Origin: Alopecurus myosuroides
Taxonomy: Eukaryota > Streptophyta > Magnoliopsida > Poales > Poaceae
Direction of reading: 5' to 3'
Assembly (NCBI GenBank): GCA_028641055.1
Contig: CM054059.1
Coordinates: forward strand, 112,790,263-112,854,262
DNA length: 64,000 nucleotides
Both the position numbers and the translations under genes were made by a program. Every line of letters starts with the position of its first letter. The stretch's first letter is position 1. This document shows, one piece after another, positions 54,808 through 64,000 of the stretch. Below the pieces are notes generated by a model. It did not search any database. It saw only the letters and a list, made by a program, of their open reading frames with translations, and was not told where the DNA came from.

Positions 54808-55727
54808 CAGAACTCTACACAGCAAAGATTGTTCCTCTTCATGGTGTTCCATTGGAAATAAGCTCAGACCGTGGAAGCATATTCACTTCTCATTTCTGGA
54901 AAAGCTTTCAAGAAGCATTGGGCACCAAACTTCTTTTCATTACAGCTTATCGCCCTCAGTCTCAAGGGCAAGTCGAAAGAGTCAATCAGATTCTGGAGGA
55001 TATGCTGAGAGCATGTGGTATCTCCTTTGGCATGAAATGGGAGGATTGCCTTCCATATGCTGAATTCTCCTACAACAACAGCTACCAGGCAAGCCTAGGC
55101 ATGGCACCATTTGAAGCACTCTATGGCCGCAGATGCAGGAGTCCAATCAATTGGTCTGGAGCTGGTGAACGTTCACTCTTAGGTCCCGACATTGTTAAGG
55201 AAGCCGAAGAGAAAGTTCGCATCATTCGTGACAATCTCAAGATTGCTGAGTCTCGTCAGAAAAGCTACTATGACAGCAAGCACAGGGATATGATCTATGC
55301 ACCTGGTGACAAGGCATATCTCCGTGTAACTCCCCTCAGAGGCACTCATCGTTTCTGTGTGAAAGGAAAGCTTGCACCAAGATACATTGGTCCTTTCAAC
55401 ATTCTCTCAAGGAGGGCAGAAAATGCCTATCGTCTTGAACTTCCAGAAAAACTGTCCAAGGTGCACGATGTGTTTCATGTGTCACAGCTCAAGAGGTGTT
55501 TCAAAGATCCAGATCGTGCAGTTGATCATGATTCCATTGAACTGCAAGATGATCTATCTTATGAGGAGCATCCTGTTCGTATTCTCGATGAGACCGAGCG
55601 TAAGACTCGCAACAAGAGCACAAAGTTCTTGAAAGTGCAATGGTCGCATCATTCTGATAAAGAGGCAACGTGGGAGACCGAAGAGGATCTTCGCAAGAAG
55701 TATCCAGACCTTTTCCTTTCTCAGTAG
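54790..55727 (+). pseudogene. Tekay integrase C-terminal part, out of frame with gag-pol
   Basis: Continues the integrase in a shifted frame: [36 protein letters not shown] (second catalytic Asp), YRPQSQGQVERVNQILEDML (catalytic Glu), the GPFNILSRRAENAYRLELPE region and a chromodomain-like end (KVQWSHHSDKEATWETEEDL). A single-nucleotide-class shift separates it from 51337-54807. Whether this is a decay mutation or, less likely, programmed frameshifting cannot be told from one copy; frameshifting inside an integrase core would be unusual, so I favour decay. Confidence 0.9.
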
Positions 55728-55750
55728 GAATCTCGGGGCGCGATTCCTTC

Positions 55751-55764
55751 AAGGGGGGGCGTTT
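55751..55764 (+). other. Tekay polypurine tract
   Basis: AAGGGGGGGCGTTT immediately before the 3' LTR. Confidence 0.8.
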
Positions 55765-58394
55765 TGTAACATCCCAAGTATGAAAAACCACCCCTAGAAT
55801 GTTTGATTTCTTGTATAATTAAAGTTTTGCATCATGTCATCATATTCATTGAATTGTTTGCATTTGTTTTACTTTTTTTCCATTTGTTTGCTTCTGTTTT
55901 ACTCTATTTTCACAATTCAAATTCAAATAATATTCAAACATTTATTTCATACTTGCTCTGTTACAATCTTTCAAATAAAAAGTTCAAATAAAAACAACCA
56001 ATTTGTTTCCATTTTATTCCATTATGTTCAACTATTAAAATGGTGGCTTTAATCAATCAATTAATTCCAATTTGCATTTAAAAAAAAATTCAAATTCAAA
56101 TCACATGTTACAACAGCACCCAATATGGATTTATGAAAATTGCCAAAACTTTTCAACTCATTTGTTCTAATTAAACAATAGGGTTCACCCTATTAAAAAG
56201 TTTGTTTTTCAATAATATTCACTTAATAATAAATCCATCCAATTTGAATTAAATTACAAACAGCAATTTAAATTTGAAAGTTTTGGAAAACAAAGTTGAC
56301 AATTAGTTACTATTATAAAAACTAACTCAACCATAATTTTTCTAATTTTTTTCTAGCCCTAAAACCTACCTTTTTCTTCCATTTTTATTTCTGCAAAAAA
56401 AATCAGAAGAACAAAAAATAGAAAAAGAAAAAAAAACGGCAGAGGGGAGAAGCCCGCAGCCCAGCCCACTTCTTTTCCTCCCCCGCACTGGCCCGGTACC
56501 GGTTCGCGTCGCTCCCCCCTCTTCTGTTTCGCGTACGGCAGCGCATCTGCCGGTGCCACGTCGCCGCCGCCGCGAGCAGACGGCCACGGTGAGCCCCTGC
56601 GCTCTATAAAAGCCATGCCCTAGCCCTGCGCTGCTCTAGCTAGCCCCTACCCCTCTCCCCTCGAGCTCCACCGCCAATTCCCTCTCCCTCGCCGCAATTT
56701 CTCCCTCTCCGCTACCTCACCGGAGCGCTTCTCTGAATCCATGGAAGCCGCCGCCACCTCGACGCGCCACCTACCCACCTAGCTACTGGAACCAGACCAC
56801 CACCTCTCCCTCTTCCGTTTGAACACCGCAGCCACCCCGGAAAGTCACCACAACGACGCCGCCATCATCGACCTGTCGCCGGCCACCGTCTCCCTCGCGC
56901 CTCTGCCACGTCTACATCGCCGGTGAGCTCACTGTGCCCACCATCTCCTCCCTCTCTGCAGTTGCGCACGATCGATCACGCACCCCACCCACAGCAGCAC
57001 GGCGCAGCAGCACCACGGTGATCGCCGCCGTCGTTTTTCTCTGTCAGGGTTCAGTCGAGCGCGCGCGCAAAATTCAGTTAAGCAGTGGATCTGAACGTTA
57101 CCTTACCTGCGCCCTTGTTACTGTCAACAACTGAAGCGCAGCGCACTGGTTACAGCGACTGCACACGAGCGCGAGGGCCAGGGATCGAGTCCTGGCTCCG
57201 CGGGATTTATCCCACCATTTTTGCACGGTGCGCTGACAGGGTGGCCCCCTCTGTCAGCTGCTGTGTGGCACCGTTGCCACGCGAGCATGCCACGCTGGCC
57301 CAGGGCCCATTTGGCAGTGCCCTGGGGTGGATGGTTGCGCTGTATAAAAAGTTTGCAACCTTTTCTGTTTCATTTAAGTCCCTTTTAAATTACAGATTGG
57401 TCCCCCTATTTAAATTGCTAATAACTTTTAAATTATAACTCCAAATAATAAAAGTAAAATATGTTTGTTAATCCAAATTAAATTGTCTATCTATTTCAAC
57501 CATTTGTGTACTGTTTTGAATTTTCCAAATGCATCCAAAATTCAAATTCAAACAATTCATTTGTAATTTGAATAATTGCATAACTAATTCATACTTAATC
57601 CAAATAATGTAAATAAAATATGTTTCCATGCTTTTTCAAACCACCTATTCAAATATAAATTTTGTTTCATGGTTTGAATAATTAAAATTGCTTAAATAAT
57701 TTAAACCTTGTTTAAAGCATTTAAATTTGCTAAATTCATAACTTGCTCAAAATAAATTATTCTTGAACATGTAAAATATGTTTTCAAACTAGAAAAACAT
57801 AACCTTTCCAAATATGAATTTATTTAATGTTTTGAACAAATAACATTCAATTAATATTCATGCTTGTTTTAAATTCATTTAAAACTTGTTTAATCTTGTT
57901 TAAATCATAATAAATTCATCCTAATTCCTTTTCCATATTTGAAACATGTAATCCCCCTAAAATTTTGTGATCTTTTCAAATATGAATTTTTTTTATTTGT
58001 TTTGAACAATTCAAATGGCTGAAAACAACAAATGCTTGTGTGTCACCTTTAAGGAACCAAAATTCCTTAACTTAATAACTAAAATTCCAAAATGGGTAAA
58101 CCTTATTTCCAATTGGTTCTATTGTTGTTATTTTGTTGTTTTCCTCATCCATGCATCATACTAATCCACTTTCACCTGTTGGTTAATTGGAAAACAATTG
58201 TTTCAACCAAAATTCATGGGCTTTTCATATGCAACTCAAAATTGCATATGTGTCCATTTAAATTGTGTTACCATGGCAACTAGTTTATTTTGATGCATCA
58301 ATTAAATGGTCATGCATCATCCCATGATTGTGCACTATGCCATGTTATTGATTGTTTATCTTTCTGCATTGTTTGTATGCTTCTTCTCGGATAG

Positions 58395-58472
58395 ACGACG
58401 ACGTTGAGACAGACGATACTTACGACACCCCTTCTGAGGATCTAGCTCAGTACCAGGCTACTGAGTTTGCAG
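58395..58472 (+). CDS. Putative LTR exon A (3' LTR copy)
   Basis: Same sequence and splice borders as 47945-48022. Confidence 0.35.
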
Positions 58473-59685
58473 GCAAGTTATCACTCACATGAACCATTGT
58501 GTTCCTTTCAACATTGGTTACCGATACTTTCCGTTGTCTATTTCTGCTATCCATATGTATCGTTGCTTCTGTTACGAACCTATCACGTGATACCCTGAAC
58601 CCTGATATTGCCTCACCTCTAGTCCGATAACCCCGTTGCTTGGGCCCGTGTCTTACTAGCATGCTTAGGGTTGTTTTTGCTCGAGTCTGTTATCAGTTAC
58701 TTTCTGTTATCATATTGGATTATATTCTGGGGCTCGATGTTAAACAACAACATGTTAATTTGAAGTAATAATAATTGCTGATAAGGCACCGGCAGGAGGC
58801 CCGGCGTGGTTTTGAGGCCTGCTAGTTTCGACCCTAATAGGAAAAGGGTCTTGTCTACTGATCCATGATGAGCGCACTATCCGCATGTGGGAAGCGTGTA
58901 TGGGCGCCCCCCTCAATTTGATTCGATTCGCATCTCGTCCAAATCGCCACACTTAGTTCGGGCTTTCCATTTGATGCACGCATATGCAGGTACGAACCCG
59001 AGGCCAGGGTGGAACTTTTGTAGTCGGCATTTAGGGCGGCGTGGTCTTCCAGTGCTATGAGGGTCCCCTTTTCTTCGTGGGGCTCGATTAGCCGCGCACG
59101 CACAGCACGTGGTGCTTTGGGCTTGATGCGAAGAAGAGTTGAGTTGTGTTGAGTGCCCCGCTTGGTGGGAAAGGCCTTCCCATCTGGCGGGTTATTCTTA
59201 CGTGTACGGCCAAATTGGTGCACCCCTGCAGGGATAAATCTTCTCGAGAAGCCATGTTTTCCGCGGTTATGGTTGACTTGGTGAAAGTACTGGCTAACAA
59301 GTACTCAGAACAACTTACACCTAACTAATGATAACTTGACTAGTAATAGGCTTATTGACACAACAATTTGATCCATTATTAATCCAACTGTGTGAGTTAT
59401 CCTCGGATTGCTTCTTTGGATAAGGGGCGAGATCCAGGATGGGTTTGTTTGGAGTTAGTTACAGTTGGTTACGATACGCTATCTTATCCCCTTTCTGATA
59501 GCCGGAAGTTGTAGTATGTTCTGTAGTTGGTTAGTGCAGCCAGTTGCAGCATCTTTTATATCCCTTTCTTCCGTTGAACCCAAGGCATCTGTGCTTGGTG
59601 TTGACGGGCTACACTTTGGTGAACTGTGAGTCTTGCTTGCCAGTACGTTTATGTACTGACCCCTTTGGGGCTGTGGTTTCCGCAG

Positions 59686-59750
59686 ACTACGCTTACGAGG
59701 ATCCCCGTGACGGCTACTACGTGGAGTTTGACGAGGCTGCTGACGAGTAG
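59686..59750 (+). CDS. Putative LTR exon B (3' LTR copy)
   Basis: Same sequence and stop as 49236-49300, including the CGCAG acceptor. Confidence 0.35.
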
Positions 59751-60222
59751 GTAGCGGACCCGGGCAGGATCCGAGACATCGTGGATGGGCTCCGTTTTCT
59801 TTTCATTCCCGGCTTCTTAAGCCTATTTGGATTTGTCTGTACTCAGACCTTTTGAATGCTTCCGCTGAGATGTAATGATGTTATGTTGGGACATGTGTCC
59901 TCTGGATGATTGTATTTGCTATCTCTGCTCTCGTGAGAGCTATTTGCAACTTATTTCCATCTTTTGTGTCTTAGAGATCTGTTGTGTTATCATTTTGTTC
60001 AACGCCGTTGACGTACCATGTGTGTATGGTATGAAGTACGTCAATGGTAGTATCCTGATTTCTATGGGATGGTTTACGTAGACGCTGAACAGATAGGGGT
60101 TGGTTGTCACACATACGTGTGTTGGCCTACTCGTAAGAGATGCGGGTGCTGGTAAGCCCCGTAATCCAATCCACTACTGTTCAACGGAACTGCGAGTATC
60201 CTCTAGAAGTCCGGGTGCGACA

Positions 60223-61530
60223 TTAGCGTGGCGCGGTCCCCCCTTGGTCACTCCAGGGGTGGTGTAGGGCCCCCAGGCCTCTACCGTCTCTTCCCTTTCG
60301 CCTATTTATTCCCCCGAGGCGTAAACCCTAAAGAGATCCCGCTTTTCCCCAAAATACACCAGAGGCTGCAGTCATCTTCCTCCCGAGATCGGGAGGGTTC
60401 TGGAGCTCTCCCCGGCACCCTGCCGGGAGGGAAATTCATCACCGGAGGGGTCTACACCACCATGCCCTGCTCCGAAGTGATGCGTGAGTAGTTCATCCCT
60501 GGACTACGGGTCCATAGCAGTAGCTAGATGGTTGTTCTCTCCACTTTGTACCTCATGTTTAGATCTTGTGAGCTGCCTAACATGATCAAGATCATATTTA
60601 TTTAATGCTACATGTTGTGTTTGCTGGGCTCTGATGAATGTTGAATGCTATGTCTTTTGATTATCAATCTATCATGTTATCTTCATGCATATGTTATTTA
60701 TGATCTTGCATGCTCTCTGTTATTAGTAGATGCTCTGGCCAAGTAGATGCTAGTAAATCCAGAGTATTTATGCTCGATAGTGGGTTCATGCCTCCTTTGC
60801 ATCTGTGCTCGAGTGACAGAAACGTGACGGATGGAGGATGTGTTGTTGCCATTAGGAAGAAAACAACAATGCTTTGTCTAAGGGTGATTTTATTGTTTAC
60901 ATTACACACTTTGCGCACTGCAATCATCTGTTGCTTGCAACTTAATACCCAAGGTTTGTTCGGATGATATTCGGAGGGTGGATTATTAGTCATAGATGCA
61001 GTTGGATAACGGTCTAGGTATCTTGTTCTAATGCCCGCATGAATCCCATAGTAATCTTTATGTCTTGCATATGCACTAAGGTGCAGCCTTCATTTCTGTC
61101 AATTGCCCAGCTGTAATTTGTTCACCACACATGTTATTTATCTTTTAGGAGAGACACCTCTAGTGAACCGTGGACCCCGGTCCTTTTTCCTCATACTAAT
61201 AAATCATCTACTGCTTTCATACTGGTCTCATACTGCTGCTAATGTTTTCCTACTATTTTCATACTGTTTTTCACAACATACGTTTAACCTCTTTGTGTTT
61301 AGCAAAACCGGTGAGATTGACAACCTCACTGCTTCGTTTGGTCAAAGAGATTTGATTGCGTTGTGTATGTTCCATGTTGCTTTTGAACTGGTAGTGCGAC
61401 ATGCCATCTCAGCTGCTTCAACCTTCTGAAGATACTCCTTCCTCCTGCTGGTCGATTAAACCTTGGTTTCAAACTGAGGGAAAACAGATGATGTGCTCAT
61501 CATACCTTCCTCTTGGGGTCTGATGGCTCC
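60223..61530 (+). repeat. Common Triticeae repeat, right part
   Basis: Continues the sequence interrupted at 45361: TTAGCGTGGCGCGGTCCCCC, TCCCTTTCGCCTATTTATTC (possible TATA), GGAAATTCATCACCGG, then GATGCGTGAGTAGTTCATCC and a long AT-rich part (TTGTGAGCTGCCTAACATGA). A tail with AACTGAGGGAAAAC and CATACCTTCCTCTTGGGG lies near 61470-61520. ORFs at 60228-60491, 60710-60967 and 61103-61429 are not convincing genes. Confidence 0.7.
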
Positions 61531-62329
61531 CAAGTGTAGGAGATCAATCGTTCGACTCAATGGGAACACAAGAATACCGGTGAGACTTTAGCAATTGGGA
61601 CGTCACTCCCAACCACACCTGTGTATCAACAAACTTGCAGCGAGAGTGGTGAGTGTAATAATGTAGTGAACGTAAACAAACAGAAAGTAAATGGAGAGCA
61701 AGTGTTTTCCCAGTTTTCACCGGAAAAGAGTGAAAGTAAACCAGAGACTAAAACGCAGGCATGAGGTGACAGCGGGGTGTTGCACGAATAAGATTGATCA
61801 TGTAATAATGTTTTGCTAGCAGCAGGGCCTTTCTCTATCTCAGTTTTATGTAGGTGTGTGTTCCGTAAATTATTGTGCGAACTAAGCAAGAGAATTTGCA
61901 CAAAGCCTATTGTCCTACCTGCCCATTTCACCGGGGCCAATTTGGAACTACAGGTAATTAAGGTCTACCCTTTCGAATAGCCCGGACCAACGCATTAACA
62001 CTCCATGAACACACATAATCCTCAAACTAGAACATATCCCCCTTGTTTTCCCTAGCTGTCACTTTAGGGTTCGCAGGTTCAACATAATAGCAGGTAATAC
62101 ACATTGCAGATAGATACCAAACTCAAATATAAGATGTAGAAATGTAAGTTCAGTACTGAAATCATGTCACTTGGGCCCTAGTAAAAAGCATTAAGCCTAG
62201 CAATAGTTAATCAGCATAAGACATAAGAATTCTCAAGACAAACCCCTAGATCCCGCATACCGGGTAGCAATTACATGATCAATCTCATCCAAAACCCCTC
62301 ACACCTCACATGCCTACAGCAACTACTCA
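61531..62329. other. Unassigned repeat-like interval
   Basis: Mixed sequence with no protein motif; 61940-61626 minus is open for 104 codons but compositionally ordinary. 62300-62330 leads into the next repeat. Confidence 0.35.
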
Positions 62330-62852
62330 CACATGGAGGGGGTTATGGAGCTCATAGTTGATGGAGATGATGGTGGTGATGATGATGGTGACGAAGCCCC
62401 TCGAATTCCTCCTCCGGGGGTGAAATCCCGTATCAATCTGACTCCAAAATCGAAGATCGTGGTGGCGGCGGCGCTCCGTTTCGCGAACAGCCCTCGCCTT
62501 CAAAACCCGTCAGTTTCTCTTATATATGGAGGGGCACGTCAAAGACCTAGCCGGAGTGGGCCATCTGGGCCCAAAAGGGGTGACCCCACGCGGACAAGGA
62601 ATCTGGCCGCGTGTGGGGCCCCCTTTTGGCCCTCGGGTGGCCCCCCGGCCCCATCTGGTGCTCATTCCGCTTCTTTTCCATAAAAAGTTACGTGGTTTTC
62701 GTCCCCTGTGAAAAGTCCTGCGAAAATAGACGGAAAGAAGACTTTTGCTAAAAACAACGTCAGATTCTGCAGATTTATTCAATTATGGGGGGACTCCAGA
62801 GAGAAATACGATGCAAAGTGATTGGAAAAGTAGATGCATTTTGGGTGCATCA
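62330..62852 (-). repeat. Repeat related in layout to the 'gatacgt' element, minus strand
   Basis: Read on the minus strand it starts TGATGCACCCAAAATGCATC (inverted ATGCA/TGCAT at 62832-62852), then CTCTGGAGTCCCCCCATAAT, GGGGACGAAAACCACG, a TATA-like ATATATAAGAG (near 62520), a GC-rich part and CCCCGGAGGAGGAATTCGAG. This is the same order (short inverted pair, T-rich part, TATA, CGGAGG) as the element at 45070/60223, with different sequence. Confidence 0.5.
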
Positions 62853-64000
62853 ACTCCCCCAAGCTTAGCTCGTTGTTTGTCCTTGAACAACTCAAACGCA
62901 GTGCAGAAGCGATAAAAACTTTGGCAAGAACTTTGCATTGCATATGCATCATCAATTAATACTAGCAAATACTCAAGACATGATTCGTGTAACAAGTAGC
63001 AAAATACTAGAAAGTGTGCATCTACTCAGTGTTGAAGCATATATACTTGTTGCAATAGAAATAACATGAAGTGTTAATACTTGAATGAGTTTGCTCAATT
63101 GTAGACATAAACAAAGGCTTGTGCATCGCTAATGATTGAATCATATCAATATTTTTGAGATCTCTGATTCTTTCATATGTTGACAAGTAAAATCATTGTG
63201 CTTACTACCTTGCTCTCAGTTTTGCTAAAGCATTAATTTTTCATTTTGATTCTTATGCTTGACAAACTACAAGTTGAAAGCCTCATGCCCCCTTAAAAGC
63301 GAAGTCCCGCACCATGATTACTCAACTCTAGATTCCTAATAAGCCTTGTACAATCATTGTAAGTATTAATGACATCATAGAGAGCAGCAATTGGGGTACC
63401 TCTTGCCCCATGACATGGAAACCAGCCCATGTCAAAATTGAAAGACAAACAAATGGAATGGACTCATTATCCTTTTTTATTTCATTCATTATATGCATAG
63501 CTTCTTATTTTATTATAGGATATGTTGCGGAGTCCATTCTAGCTATAAGTAAATTTCCACCATGATATCGCATGGCTTGGGTTAGCGGCCTAATGCGTCT
63601 CTCTAATCATATATACTTACTCATCAAGACTTACTATTCCTCTACCTCATTTTGGCATGACAGGCATCCACAGTTAAAAGAACATGATATCAACTTGAAT
63701 ATAGAATTCTTAGTGCAGTGTTGAAAGTTTTCCATGTGATACACATTTAGACTAACCCCCAACCATAAGTTCGTCAAGCATAAGACTCCACTTTTATCAT
63801 TCATGAAATTTTATCTTTTAATTCTTTCCTTGGTTGGCAAGTTCAGTAAGCACAATGGGATGCGTAAACCTTTGCTTAAGGCTACAATTATTCAATCCAT
63901 CAGCCAAGTAATGACACTAAACAATATTCCAGTTGCATCAGAATATATTCAACTAAACCACGGAGAAGATAAACAATGGCTATTGTGTCACTAAGTGTTA
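62853..64000. other. Unassigned interval to window end
   Basis: AT-rich (about 62 percent A+T by eye). No ORF above 70 codons with a recognisable motif; 63803-63994 is a short open frame without support. Contains ACTCCCCCAAGCTTAGCTCG near 62852, which looks like repeat sequence. Likely part of a further transposable element extending beyond the window. Confidence 0.35.

Larger units (their letters stand above)
45362..60222 (+). mobile_element. Tekay-lineage Ty3/Gypsy retrotransposon (14.9 kb)
   Basis: LTRs of 4411 and 4458 bp, Met-tRNA primer site, an extra ORF, gag-pol and a polypurine tract. Very long LTRs and a chromodomain-like C-terminus of integrase place it in the Del/Tekay group; size and LTR length recall barley BAGY-1, but this is from memory and unverified. 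Sampling about 1.9 kb of the LTR 3' ends by eye I count about 17 substitutions (near 1 percent), so it is young; indels near the 5' end account for the length difference. Integrase carries a frameshift, so this copy is probably not autonomous. It interrupts a common Triticeae repeat. Confidence 0.93.
55765..60222 (+). repeat. Tekay 3' LTR (4458 bp)
   Basis: Aligns with the 5' LTR throughout; notable indels are an extra ~36 bp near 56364-56402 and ~13 bp near 56889. TATA at 56604-56611. Confidence 0.95.

Noticed and set aside
60228..61429. Short ORFs in the common Triticeae repeat
   Set aside because: No conserved motif, and the repeat is not known to me to encode a protein in this part.

Overview
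The window is a repeat-rich block of plant nuclear DNA, almost certainly from a large-genome grass of the Triticeae (wheat, barley, rye, Aegilops). The signs are Stowaway MITEs with CTCCCTCCGT ends, Tat- and Tekay-lineage Gypsy elements with nested insertions, a CACTA (TNP2) element, a common Triticeae 'gatacgt...acgtat' repeat, and MATH-BTB genes duplicated side by side. There is no bacterial, organellar, rRNA or CRISPR signal. Almost all of the sequence is transposable elements; host genes are a minority and mostly broken.

Layout: 1-10337, decayed Tat-lineage Ty3/Gypsy element (5' LTR outside the window) with two RNase H domains, an antisense accessory gene and a 529-bp 3' LTR, inserted into a minus-strand LINE (10338-11620). 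11733-12082, a MATH-BTB gene remnant and a Stowaway MITE. 13515-15782, minus-strand pseudogene of the C-terminal half of the peroxisomal AAA-ATPase PEX6, with nonsense and frameshift changes and a small LINE in one intron. 16645-23711, a 7.07-kb Mutator-like element with ~90-bp TIRs and a perfect 9-bp target duplication; it carries no transposase but two open charged-protein ORFs, each followed by other sequence and separated by two tandem arrays. 23945-24262, a second copy of a 318-bp block joining a PEX6 exon to MATH-BTB 3' flank. 24243-30799, a MATH-BTB gene split by a complete Copia element (24998-30439) that has 142-bp LTRs and an open 1689-residue polyprotein. 31279-31860, LINE RNase H tail. 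32200-33384, the only apparently intact host gene, a MATH-BTB protein. 34296-35110, duplicated unknown gene fragment. 36000-44775, CACTA remains (TNP2 and a second CACTA protein). 45362-60222, a 14.9-kb Tekay-type Gypsy element with 4.4-kb LTRs, nested in the common Triticeae repeat (45070-45361 and 60223-about 61530). 61531-64000, further repeat sequence.

How the parts relate: the host component is a local MATH-BTB (CUL3 substrate adaptor) cluster whose copies share coding and flanking sequence. It has been rearranged together with a PEX6 fragment and then hit by Copia, LINE and Mutator insertions. The most unusual content lies inside the mobile elements: the cargo ORFs of the Mutator-like element, an extra ORF upstream of gag in the Tekay element whose N-terminal part resembles a double-stranded-RNA-binding fold, a possible two-exon acidic ORF inside each Tekay LTR, and the antisense gene of the Tat element. 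All family assignments come from reading motifs; no database search was run.
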